From Acidobacteriaceae bacterium (GTDB taxonomy: Bacteria > Acidobacteriota > Terriglobia > Terriglobales > Acidobacteriaceae), in assembly GCA_003165095.1 (NCBI GenBank), contig PLSH01000260.1, forward strand, positions 1,822-7,356: a DNA stretch of 5,535 nt, read 5' to 3'. Made by a program: the position numbers and the translations under genes. The notes under the pieces were generated by a model that saw only the letters and a list, made by a program, of their open reading frames with translations, was not told where the DNA came from and searched no databases. This document shows positions 1-5,535 of the stretch, one piece after another; within the stretch, counting starts at the first letter, position 1; each line of letters opens with the position of its first letter.

Positions 1-1113
1 GCGCGGTTCTTCTGGGATTTCGATCAGAAGACGCCGCTGGCGGAGCGGGTTGAGAGCCTGAAGAACGTTACGTTCCAGAAGGAGCTGGGGAGCTATTTCG
101 ATAAGTACGTTCAGAATACTTGGGTTGCACAGAGGCTGCAAAAGATACTTGAGTTTAAATCTTTTGGCACACTTGATTATTCGGCATTGGGAATTGCGCT
201 CACTTTAGCCAAGACCGACCTGACTTGCGAACTCGTTAAAGAATTCACGGAGCTTCAGGGCATCATCGGCGGCCTATACGCTAAGACTCAGGGCTACGAT
301 GGCAAGGTAGCGCAGGCGATTTATGACCAATACAAGCCTGCCTCAACTGAGGATGCGATCCCCTCGACGATAGAGGGGAAGCTGCTTGGACTTGTTGACC
401 GCATTCAGACAGTTACCGCGATGTTTCGGATTGGCGCCGCCCCGACGGGTTCGAAAGACCCATTTGCCTTGCGCCGCGCAGCCAATGCCATAGTGAAGGT
501 CCTCGCTGAGTCCTCGCTGCCTCTTACCCTTTCCGAGTTGCTAGCGGCGAGTACCGAGCAGACCACAAGCGAGGAAGCAAACAAGGCGAATGCCGAGGCC
601 GTGTCTGCCTTCCTCCTCGAACGGCTGCATTTTTATCTCAAGGATGTGCGCGGGTTTGCTTACGACGTGGTGAATGCGGTGCTGGCTGCGGGCGCGGACG
701 ACGTGCGTGACGCGATTGCGCGGGCCGAGGCGTTGACGGCGGCGCGCGAGTCGGCGGATTTTGCGGCGATCTCTGCGGCTTTCAAGCGGATCAAGAATAT
801 TCTGCGGCAGGCGGAGGAAAAGGGATTTGAGATTGGGTCGCCGAAGAGCGTGACGCTGGCTCAAGAGGCGCAGCAGTTGGCCGATGCCGCGGCGACTCTG
901 GCGCCAAAGGTGGCCGCGCTCCGCGAGCAGCGGACGTACGGCGAGGCGCTGGCCTTGATCGCTACGCTTCGCCCGGATGTCGACGCTTTCTTCGATAAGG
1001 TGATGGTGCTCGATCCTGATCCGTTAGTGCGCGGGGCGCATTTGGGGCTGATCAACGAGGTGCAGCGCGGATTCTCGGGGATTGCGGATTTCAGCGAGAT
1101 TGTGACGGGATAG
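1..1113 (+). CDS. glyS: Glycyl-tRNA synthetase beta subunit, C-terminal part (5' end outside window)
   Basis: The reading frame is open from base 1 to the TAG at 1111-1113 and gives 370 residues, roughly the C-terminal half of a protein usually near 690-700 residues. It is the beta subunit of the tetrameric (alpha2beta2) bacterial GlyRS, which charges tRNA-Gly in the cytoplasm; the beta subunit supplies tRNA recognition. Recognisable family stretches are RFFWDFDQKTPLAERV at residues 2-17, LAKTDLTCELVKEFTELQGI at 69-88, DPFALRRAANAIVKV at 153-167, a DALR-type anticodon-binding helical region around 200-270 (LLERLHFYLKDVRGF), and the C-terminal FFDKVMVLDPDPLVR and IADFSEI near 330-367. An apparent start inside the frame at 187 (TTG) is not a real start because homology continues upstream. 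Codon use shifts within the gene: third-position GC is about 61% over bases 121-660 and about 79% over 661-1080. The last ten codons and stop are duplicated downstream at 1363-1395. Confidence 0.96.
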   Translation, partial: ARFFWDFDQKTPLAERVESLKNVTFQKELGSYFDKYVQNTWVAQRLQKILEFKSFGTLDYSALGIALTLAKTDLTCELVKEFTELQGIIGGLYAKTQGYDGKVAQAIYDQYKPASTEDAIPSTIEGKLLGLVDRIQTVTAMFRIGAAPTGSKDPFALRRAANAIVKVLAESSLPLTLSELLAASTEQTTSEEANKANAEAVSAFLLERLHFYLKDVRGFAYDVVNAVLAAGADDVRDAIARAEALTAARESADFAAISAAFKRIKNILRQAEEKGFEIGSPKSVTLAQEAQQLADAAATLAPKVAALREQRTYGEALALIATLRPDVDAFFDKVMVLDPDPLVRGAHLGLINEVQRGFSGIADFSEIVTG

Positions 1114-1178
1114 TGGCCGGCGTTCGGCCGGGCCTAAAGGCCTGTTTTTGATTTGCGCCGAGATTCAGGGGCCTGAAG
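1081..1178 (+). repeat. Direct repeat A, copy 1 (glyS tail plus downstream)
   Basis: These 98 bases align without gaps to 1363-1460 with 6 mismatches (92/98 identical; differences at 1085, 1118, 1127, 1136, 1145 and 1159). This copy covers the last ten glyS codons, the stop and 65 bases after it, including the hairpin and T run. The offset between copies is 282 bases. Confidence 0.9.
1115..1149 (+). terminator. Possible weak intrinsic terminator after glyS
   Basis: Directly after the glyS stop there is a 5-bp stem (GGCCG 1115-1119 with CGGCC 1125-1129, 5-base loop), then a second short palindrome GGCCT-AA-AGGCC at 1131-1142, followed by five T at 1145-1149. This has the order of a rho-independent terminator, but both stems are short and the second loop is too tight to form fully. 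The same arrangement recurs in the downstream copy, where base changes weaken the first stem and shorten the T run to four. It could simply be part of the repeat family. Confidence 0.35.
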
Positions 1179-1195
1179 GCCACTGCTCCCTCCGA
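1174..1195 (+). repeat. 22-base repeat B, copy 1
   Basis: Bases 1174-1195 match 1725-1746 at 21 of 22 positions (A at 1182 against C at 1733). It begins at the edge of direct repeat A and carries the CTGCTCCCTCCGA core that also recurs 17 bases downstream at 1201-1211. Confidence 0.75.
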
Positions 1196-1250
1196 AACCG
1201 TGCTCCCTCCGCAGCCCTGCTTTCTTCGAAAACTGAGACAAGGCTCTTAC

Positions 1251-1352
1251 GCCCCTACGGGGCTGGGAATTCTTTGATGGATCGGTTCCCCGGATTGCGT
1301 GCGCTGCGGCGGACTCCATCCGGGGCTAACTTCCTTTGCCCCTGACGGGGCA
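1251..1352. repeat. Three-hairpin palindromic cluster (REP/BIME-like)
   Basis: Three inverted repeats follow one another: GCCCC-TAC-GGGGC at 1251-1263, CCCCGGAT at 1288-1295 pairing with ATCCGGGG at 1318-1325, and TGCCCC-TGAC-GGGGCA at 1337-1352. The outer two are similar to each other, so the unit is roughly symmetrical around the central stem. From general knowledge, interspersed elements of this style are frequent in acidobacterial genomes; their function is not established. Confidence 0.7.
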
Positions 1353-1362
1353 TTCCAGCGAC

Positions 1363-1460
1363 ATTGAGGATTTCAGCGAGATTGTGACGGGATAGTGGCT
1401 GGCGTTCGACCGGGCCTGAAGGCCTGGTTTTGATTTGCGCGGAGATTCAGGGGCCTGAAG
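1363..1460 (+). repeat. Direct repeat A, copy 2 (detached glyS tail)
   Basis: This is the second copy of the 98-base repeat, lying in non-coding DNA. It still reads I-E-D-F-S-E-I-V-T-G-stop in its own frame, so it is a fragment of the glyS 3' end and not an independent gene. Similarity fades upstream of 1363 and stops after 1460. It could come from a partial tandem duplication or from slippage or recombination between repeats in the spacer. Confidence 0.9.
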
Positions 1461-1550
1461 AAGGTGCGGAAAAAGGCCGAAATTTGAATGAGATGCCGGG
1501 AAGGCGTCCCGCAGGGGCTGAAGCCCAGGTTCATTCTGCATCGTTTTCGG

Positions 1551-1588
1551 CCCGGCTGAAGTCGTGCCCTTGTTACAAAGCATTGTTT
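1551..1588 (+). repeat. 38-base direct repeat C, copy 1
   Basis: Bases 1551-1588 match 1675-1712 at 36 of 38 positions (T/C differences at 1562 and 1584). The repeat begins CCCGGCTGAAG and contains CCCTTGTTACAAAGCAT. Together with its partner it flanks the long palindrome at 1597-1643. Confidence 0.85.
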
Positions 1589-1596
1589 GGGTCCGT

Positions 1597-1643
1597 GGTA
1601 TCCCACCCATGGCGTGATAAAGCTACGCCATGGATGGGGCACC
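1597..1643. repeat. Long imperfect palindrome between direct repeats
   Basis: The left arm 1597-1615 pairs with the right arm 1625-1643 around a 9-base loop (GATAAAGCT at 1616-1624). The inner nine pairs (CCATGGCGT with ACGCCATGG) are perfect; non-pairing positions are 1606/1634 and 1600/1640, with a T-G wobble at 1601/1639. It has no T run, so a terminator role is not favoured. It resembles dispersed palindromes ending in GGGGCACCC that I associate with acidobacterial spacers. Confidence 0.8.
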
Positions 1644-1674
1644 CGGCCTTTCATTTTATTGTGGCTGCTTATTG

Positions 1675-1712
1675 CCCGGCTGAAGCCGTGCCCTTGTTAC
1701 AAAGCATCGTTT
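1675..1712 (+). repeat. 38-base direct repeat C, copy 2
   Basis: This is the partner of 1551-1588 with two mismatches, 124 bases downstream. The unit between the two copies holds the long palindrome and an A/T-richer stretch at about 1649-1672. Confidence 0.85.
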
Positions 1713-1724
1713 TTCCCCAGGCTG

Positions 1725-1746
1725 TGAAGGCCCCTGCTCCCTCCGA
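1725..1746 (+). repeat. 22-base repeat B, copy 2
   Basis: This copy matches 1174-1195 with one mismatch and lies about 60 bases before the start of the unknown gene at 1806. The two copies near the two ends of the spacer are compatible with a repeat-bounded unit, but this is not proven. Confidence 0.75.
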
Positions 1747-1791
1747 GGTCCGCGCCCGGTTCCGCGAATCCAGGCCGGGACCTGGCCCGTC

Positions 1792-1797
1792 TAAAAT
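1792..1797 (+). promoter_or_regulatory. Candidate -10 box for the unknown gene and lpt genes
   Basis: TAAAAT stands out in otherwise GC-rich sequence and lies 8 bases before the ATG at 1806. A transcript starting about 7 bases after it would begin almost at the ATG and be leaderless, which fits the lack of a Shine-Dalgarno sequence there. No convincing -35 box is seen 16-18 bases upstream, so the call is weak. Confidence 0.25.
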
Positions 1798-1805
1798 CAA
1801 TAGAG

Positions 1806-2450
1806 ATGTCCGACACGCTTTATTTGAGTCTTTGGTATCCGAATCTGCGCCTGGCGGCGCTCCCCGACAAGCTGACGGCGGTGCTGGGTGCGTTTGCCGC
1901 GCACGGCGGCGAGGCGCGGGTGTATGCGGTCACGGTGTGGCCGGTGAGTTGGAGCGAATCGCCGGTGTTTCAGCGGGTTTATGGGCGCGGGGAGCGGGGC
2001 GCTGAGCCTCGCGTAGCTGTCGAAGAGGCGCTCGAACTGCTGCACGACGATTATGCTTACGAGTTCCAGATTGGATGGAGTCTTTGGGAGATAGCGAGCG
2101 CGGGCGAGGACGCCCGCGCTACAGCCGGCCGGGAGGCCGGCGTTACGGCGCGGTGGGTGCGCGAGCCGCGGCTGGTGCGGGTAACGGGCTTTGGACCGGT
2201 GTTTGACGAGGGCGCGTATGAGCAGGACGGGCACATTCGGATTGACTTTGGCACCGACACGCCGTTTCTGGAAGAAGACGCCGAGCTTGAGCAGGTGGGA
2301 GCGCGGCACGTAGAGGAGAACGTGCGCCAACTGGTGACGCTGACCGGAGCGGCGGAGAAGGACTCGGGCGCAACGGCGCGCCTGTTGTGGAGCGAGCTGG
2401 GGGAAAGCCTTGCCCAGCGGCTGGCGGCGCGGCTGGGAATGGGGAATTAA
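1806..2450 (+). CDS. Conserved-looking protein of unknown function, first gene of the lpt cluster
   Basis: This encodes 214 residues from an ATG that has no clear Shine-Dalgarno sequence. It has no signal peptide or membrane segment, is acidic, and looks cytoplasmic. I recognise no enzyme motif. Stretches that look like a folded, conserved core are LYLSLWYPNL at residues 5-14, LLHDDYAYEFQIGWSLWE at 78-95, and GFGPVFDEGAYEQDGHIRID at about 124-143. I have a vague memory of acidobacterial hypothetical proteins with similar D-Y-A-Y-x-F and D-E-G-A-Y-E segments, but cannot name a family. Residues 98-112 (SAGEDARATAGREAG) are encoded by two adjacent perfect hairpins and look like an inserted repeat between two conserved segments. 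High G/C third positions support coding. The stop lies 3 bases before the next start, so it is probably co-transcribed with the LPS transport genes; a role there is only guilt by association. Confidence 0.82.
   Translation: MSDTLYLSLWYPNLRLAALPDKLTAVLGAFAAHGGEARVYAVTVWPVSWSESPVFQRVYGRGERGAEPRVAVEEALELLHDDYAYEFQIGWSLWEIASAGEDARATAGREAGVTARWVREPRLVRVTGFGPVFDEGAYEQDGHIRIDFGTDTPFLEEDAELEQVGARHVEENVRQLVTLTGAAEKDSGATARLLWSELGESLAQRLAARLGMGN
2097..2141. repeat. Double-hairpin palindromic repeat inside the coding sequence
   Basis: A perfect 10-bp stem (AGCGCGGGCG 2097-2106 with CGCCCGCGCT 2111-2120, loop AGGA) is followed three bases later by a perfect 7-bp stem (GCCGGCC 2124-2130 with GGCCGGC 2135-2141, loop GGGA). 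Each hairpin is followed by a similar tail (GCTAC ending at 2122, GTTAC ending at 2146), so they look like two units of one family. The frame of the host gene is kept and no stop is introduced. From memory, such G-C-rich paired hairpins are common interspersed elements in acidobacterial spacers. Confidence 0.75.
2441..2445 (+). promoter_or_regulatory. Ribosome binding site that decides the GTG start at 2454
   Basis: GGGGA ends 8 bases before GTG 2454 and overlaps the end of the preceding gene. The alternative ATG at 2475 has only a poor purine match in front of it and would shave charged residues before the membrane segment. The placement suggests translational coupling with the upstream gene. 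Confidence 0.55.
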
Positions 2451-2453
2451 CCC

Positions 2454-5006
2454 GTGTGGCTGACGATCGAGCGAATGCGGACGCTGGTGCTGGGGGCAGC
2501 GGTGCTGCTGGTGGTGGCGCTGGGCGTTTTTCTGGCCATCAGCAGGTTCAAGGGCCCATTGATTCGGCGGGACATTCCCAAGCGGCTGGGCATTGACATC
2601 GAGCAGGAGGCCAACGGGGTGACCTACACGCAGTCGAGCCAGGGGCACACGCTGTTCAAGATTCACGCCTCGAAAGTGGTTCAACTGAAGAACGACCATG
2701 CGGTGCTGCACGACGTGCAGATCGAGCTTTACGGTGCGGACGGGAACCGGGTGGACCGCATCGAGGGCAACGAGTTTGAGTACGACCAGAAAGAGGGCAC
2801 GGCGACGGCCGCCGGCCCGGTGGAGATCACGCTGATGCGGCCCGGCGAGGCGCCGGCGATTGCGCCCAAAGCCACGCAGCAGCAGGCAGCCAGGGACAAG
2901 TCGAAGGGCCACCCGCTGGCCGCGGCCGCGCAAGCGGCGGCGAATAGCGAGATACACGTGAAGACCAGCGGGCTGACGTTTGACCAGAAGAGCGAGGTGG
3001 CGACGACTGCGCAGCGCGTGGATTTTTCAATGTCTGAGGGCAGCGGCAGCTCGATGGGGGCCAGCTACGATTCGCAGCAGGGGTTCCTGGTGCTCGATCG
3101 GGCGGTAGAGCTGACCACGCAGCGCGGAGCCAATCCGGTGGAGATTCACGCCGCACACGCGCAGTTCGAGCGCGACACGGACGTTTGCAATTTGCAAGCG
3201 GCGACGGCCGATTATCGCGGCGGCCATGCCACGGCGGCGGAGGCGAAGATCCTGTTTCGCAACGATGGAACGGCGGTGCGGCTGGACGCAACAGGAGGCT
3301 TTACGCTGGCGACGGCGACGGGAGGCCGCGTGGCCGCGCCGACCGGATCGATGGAATTCGATGAGCACAACCAGCCGCGCCACGGGCATCTGGCGGGCGG
3401 CGTCAGCATGGATTCAGCGAGCGGCGTGCGAACGGTGCACGGAACGTCGCCCACAGCGGAACTCGAGTTCACGACGCAGGGGCAATTGCGCCACGCGCAC
3501 CTGGAACGCGGCGTGGAGATGCACAGCGAGGAAACGAACCGGACGGCGACCAATGGACAGACGGTTGCGGCGAAGGTGAGCAGGAGCTGGCGTTCGCCGG
3601 TGGCCGACGTGGAGTTTCGCAACGTGGGCAAAGGACAAGTAGAGCCGGCCAGCATGCACGGGTTTGGCGGGGTGGTTGTCGACGGCGTGAGCCAGCGCGG
3701 AAACGGGACGCCGTCGCCCTCGATGCTGTCCGCCGATGAGGTGAGCGGAGAGTTCGGTCCGTATTCGATGCTGAGGGCGATGAGCGGCACGGGCCATGCC
3801 AGCATGGAGCAGACTACGGCCACGGGAACCAGGCAGGCGGCGAGCGGTGACCGTCTGGAGGCTCATTTTGCGCCCGCCGGCGGCGCGGCCAAGAGCGGTG
3901 TCCGCCGCGGCGAAGAGGCACCGGGCGGCGCCACGCAGATTGAGTCAGCTGTGCTCGACGGCCATGTTGTGCTGGTCGAGCGGCCGGGGACCAAGGCCGG
4001 CGCGCAGCCGCAGCCGGAGATGCATGCCACGGCCGGTCATGCCGTTTATGAGGGCGCGGGCGAGTGGCTGCACCTGACCGAGAGCCCGCGCGTGGAAGAC
4101 GGAGGCATCGAACTCACGGCGGACAAGATCGATGTAAGCCAGGAGTCCGGCGACGCGTTTGCGCATGGCAACATCAAGGGCACGTGGACGAACGGCGCTG
4201 GAAGCGGGACCGGCGCGCATCCACCCAACCAGAAGGACCTGGCGGGTCAATACAGCGCGGTGGCCCGGGACAGCGCGGCGGGCCGGGGCAGCGTGGGTTT
4301 GGGCGGGGAGGGTCCGGCACACGTGATTGCCGCCGAGGCCGAATTGCATCAGGCCACGGACGAGGCTACCTTCCGCGGCAATGCCCGGCTGTGGCAGCAG
4401 GCCAACTCGGTGACTGGGCCGGTGATCGTTCTGGATCGCCGGAAGCAGACGCTGGTGGCGCGCAGCACCGACTCCGCGGACCCGGTGAAGGCGGTGCTAT
4501 TGAGCGAGGGCTCACTGAACGGGGGCAAGCCGGAGGCCGCGAGCGGCGATGCGGCTGCGAAGCCAGCGACGCCTTCCGTGATCCGGGTGCGCGGAGGCGA
4601 TCTGTCGTACTTCGACGTGGAGCGCCGGGCGGTGATGCGGGGCGGCGTTCTGGGCACGGTGACGGCTGAAACCGGTACGGCAACGTCGGTATCAAACGTG
4701 GTGGAGCTGAAACTTACGCCGGCCGCGAGCCACGCGAGCGGGCAGGGCCAGGTGGAGCGGATGACGGCTACCGGCCGCGTAACGGTCAGCTCCCAGGGAC
4801 GCCGCGGCACCGGCGAGCAACTGGTTTACACAGGCGCGACCGGCAATTACGTGCTGACCGGAACAGCCGCGACGCCGCCCAAAATGGTCGACCCGCAGCG
4901 GGGAACCGTGAGCGGCGAGGCTTTGATTTTCCATAGCCGCGATGATAGCGTCAGTATCGAAGGCGGCGGACACGAGACTACAACCGAGACGACCGCGCCG
5001 AAGTAG
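2454..5006 (+). CDS. Membrane-anchored LptC-like protein with multiple LptA/OstA-type repeats
   Basis: It has 850 residues from GTG. Residues 10-29 form one hydrophobic anchor ([20 protein letters not shown]); the rest is predicted periplasmic. Residues about 45-128 resemble LptC ([21 protein letters not shown] at 55-75, then [11 protein letters not shown] and FEYDQKEG). The remainder reads as OstA/LptA-like beta-strand repeats, clearest at about 523-578 ([31 protein letters not shown]), 625-671 ([20 protein letters not shown]) and 711-838. Residues 301-337 and 338-374 are a 37-residue tandem repeat with the same EF, RHxHL and GVxM positions. Low-complexity linkers lie near 131-163, 471-495, 580-622 and 688-708. 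LptC and LptA form the beta-jellyroll bridge that moves lipopolysaccharide to the outer membrane. E. coli LptC and LptA are each under 200 residues, so this is a giant or fused version. It carries one cysteine (C245). The gene sits 3 bases after the unknown gene and 23 before lptB. The exact number of repeats is uncertain. Confidence 0.85.
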   Translation: MWLTIERMRTLVLGAAVLLVVALGVFLAISRFKGPLIRRDIPKRLGIDIEQEANGVTYTQSSQGHTLFKIHASKVVQLKNDHAVLHDVQIELYGADGNRVDRIEGNEFEYDQKEGTATAAGPVEITLMRPGEAPAIAPKATQQQAARDKSKGHPLAAAAQAAANSEIHVKTSGLTFDQKSEVATTAQRVDFSMSEGSGSSMGASYDSQQGFLVLDRAVELTTQRGANPVEIHAAHAQFERDTDVCNLQAATADYRGGHATAAEAKILFRNDGTAVRLDATGGFTLATATGGRVAAPTGSMEFDEHNQPRHGHLAGGVSMDSASGVRTVHGTSPTAELEFTTQGQLRHAHLERGVEMHSEETNRTATNGQTVAAKVSRSWRSPVADVEFRNVGKGQVEPASMHGFGGVVVDGVSQRGNGTPSPSMLSADEVSGEFGPYSMLRAMSGTGHASMEQTTATGTRQAASGDRLEAHFAPAGGAAKSGVRRGEEAPGGATQIESAVLDGHVVLVERPGTKAGAQPQPEMHATAGHAVYEGAGEWLHLTESPRVEDGGIELTADKIDVSQESGDAFAHGNIKGTWTNGAGSGTGAHPPNQKDLAGQYSAVARDSAAGRGSVGLGGEGPAHVIAAEAELHQATDEATFRGNARLWQQANSVTGPVIVLDRRKQTLVARSTDSADPVKAVLLSEGSLNGGKPEAASGDAAAKPATPSVIRVRGGDLSYFDVERRAVMRGGVLGTVTAETGTATSVSNVVELKLTPAASHASGQGQVERMTATGRVTVSSQGRRGTGEQLVYTGATGNYVLTGTAATPPKMVDPQRGTVSGEALIFHSRDDSVSIEGGGHETTTETTAPK

Positions 5007-5029
5007 CGGCAGAAGCGAGCCTGGACTTG

Positions 5030-5535
5030 ATGGAGACACTGATTGCCGAGGGAATAGGCAAGAGTTACAAGGGACGGCAAGTGGTCCGCGGGGTGAACCT
5101 GAGAATCTCGCGCGGCGAGGTGGTGGGCCTGCTGGGCCCGAACGGCGCCGGCAAGACAACCAGCTTCTACATGATTGTGGGCCTGGTTGCGCCGGAGACC
5201 GGCCGGGTGATGGTGGACTCGACCGATATCACGCGGCTTCCCATGTATTTGCGCGCGCGCAATTTCGGGATCAGCTACCTGCCCCAGGAACCATCGGTGT
5301 TTCGCAAGCTGACGGTGGAGGAGAATATATTGGCAGTGCTGGAGGCCCAGCCTCTGGACAATCGCGAGCGCCGCACCAGGGCCGACCGGCTGATCAACCA
5401 GCTCAACCTGGGCCATATCCGCACCACGCGCGGATACGCGCTTTCAGGAGGCGAACGGCGGCGGGTGGAGATTGCGCGGGCGCTGTGCATCCAGCCCAAC
5501 TTCATCCTGCTCGACGAGCCGTTCAGCGGCATCGA
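5030..5535 (+). CDS. lptB: LPS export ABC transporter ATPase LptB (3' end outside window)
   Basis: The ATG at 5030 opens a frame that runs off the window after 168 codons plus two bases; the family is about 240 residues. All ABC ATPase landmarks but the last are visible: Walker A GPNGAGKT at residues 36-43, the Q-loop [17 protein letters not shown] with Q86, the signature [15 protein letters not shown] at 138-152, and Walker B FILLDEP at 158-164 followed by FSGI. The sequences after the Q-loop and DEPFSGI are characteristic of LptB over other ABC ATPases. It is the cytoplasmic subunit that hydrolyses ATP with LptFG to extract LPS from the inner membrane and push it to LptC/LptA. The gap to the preceding stop is 23 bases and the ribosome binding site is weak (purine-rich AGAAGCGAG at 5011-5019). 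A TTG at 5027 is a less likely start. The H-loop and C-terminus are not in the window. Confidence 0.96.
   Translation, partial: METLIAEGIGKSYKGRQVVRGVNLRISRGEVVGLLGPNGAGKTTSFYMIVGLVAPETGRVMVDSTDITRLPMYLRARNFGISYLPQEPSVFRKLTVEENILAVLEAQPLDNRERRTRADRLINQLNLGHIRTTRGYALSGGERRRVEIARALCIQPNFILLDEPFSGI

Larger units (their letters stand above)
1114..1805. other. 692-base gene-free spacer made of short repeats
   Basis: No convincing gene lies between the glyS stop and the ATG at 1806. Open frames here (for example a plus-strand frame beginning at 1430) run through palindromes and direct repeats and show no family resemblance. The stretch holds the second glyS-tail copy, a cluster of three hairpins (1251-1352), a long palindrome (1597-1643) between two 38-base direct repeats, a 22-base repeat at 1174-1195 and 1725-1746, and a tandem 11-base motif TGCTCCCTCCG at 1184-1194 and 1201-1211. 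No tRNA, rRNA or riboswitch fold was recognised. Confidence 0.75.

Noticed and set aside
187..1113. TTG at 187 as a glyS start
   Set aside because: The frame is open to base 1 and upstream residues match GlyS, so the gene begins outside the window.
1114..1805. CRISPR array
   Set aside because: Each repeat family occurs only twice, spacing is irregular, and there are no cas genes.
1430..2005. Plus-strand open frame of 191 residues across the spacer
   Set aside because: It reads through direct repeats and a palindrome and then overlaps the real gene at 1806 out of frame; the product has no family resemblance.
2475..2477. ATG as the start of the LptC/LptA-like gene
   Set aside because: GTG at 2454 has GGGGA at a good distance, while this ATG has a weaker upstream match. 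It remains possible and would remove only seven residues.
1797..2957. Minus-strand open frame of 386 residues
   Set aside because: It is antisense to the unknown gene and the LptC/LptA-like gene, its product is Arg/His/Pro/Leu-rich without any recognisable domain, and such long antisense frames are typical of GC-rich genes.
3027..3823. Minus-strand and alternative plus-strand frames inside the LptC/LptA-like gene
   Set aside because: They overlap a much longer frame with clear domain resemblance, and their products are compositionally biased shadows.
4847..5532. Minus-strand frames across the end of the LptC/LptA-like gene and lptB
   Set aside because: They are antisense to lptB, whose ABC ATPase motifs are unambiguous on the plus strand.

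Overview
The window looks like a chromosomal segment of a GC-rich, Gram-negative (diderm) bacterium, most likely an acidobacterium. The taxonomic call rests on three points: the LptC-like protein resembles from memory a long acidobacterial form (TM anchor, then a G-I-D-I-x-Q core and an H-x-x-x-V-x-x-K motif); the spacer is filled with hairpin and direct-repeat families of a style common in that phylum; and coding GC is high with G/C-ended codons. No database search was possible, so this is a recognition call.

Layout, all genes on the + strand: (1) 1-1113, the C-terminal 370 residues of the glycyl-tRNA synthetase beta subunit (glyS), cut by the window edge. (2) 1114-1805, a 692-base gene-free spacer that is a nest of short repeats: a 94%-identical 98-base second copy of the glyS tail, a three-hairpin cluster, a long imperfect palindrome flanked by two near-identical 38-base direct repeats, and a 22-base repeated motif. 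(3) 1806-2450, a 214-residue protein of unknown function whose coding sequence contains an in-frame pair of perfect hairpins resembling an inserted palindromic repeat. (4) 2454-5006, an 850-residue membrane-anchored LptC/LptA-like (OstA-fold) protein. (5) 5030-5535, the first 168 residues of LptB, the ATPase of the LPS exporter, cut by the window end.

Genes 3 to 5 are tightly packed (3-base and 23-base gaps) and probably form one transcription unit for lipopolysaccharide transport: LptB powers extraction at the inner membrane with LptFG (not in the window), and the large LptC/LptA-like protein would carry LPS across the periplasm. The unknown gene at the head of the unit may be a lineage-specific partner or simply a passenger. 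glyS is functionally unrelated and is separated by the repeat-rich spacer and a possible weak terminator.

The points most worth a second look are the size and repeat architecture of the LptC/LptA-like protein, the palindromic repeat apparently domesticated inside the unknown gene, and the duplicated glyS tail. I see no mobile element with a transposase, CRISPR array, tRNA or rRNA.
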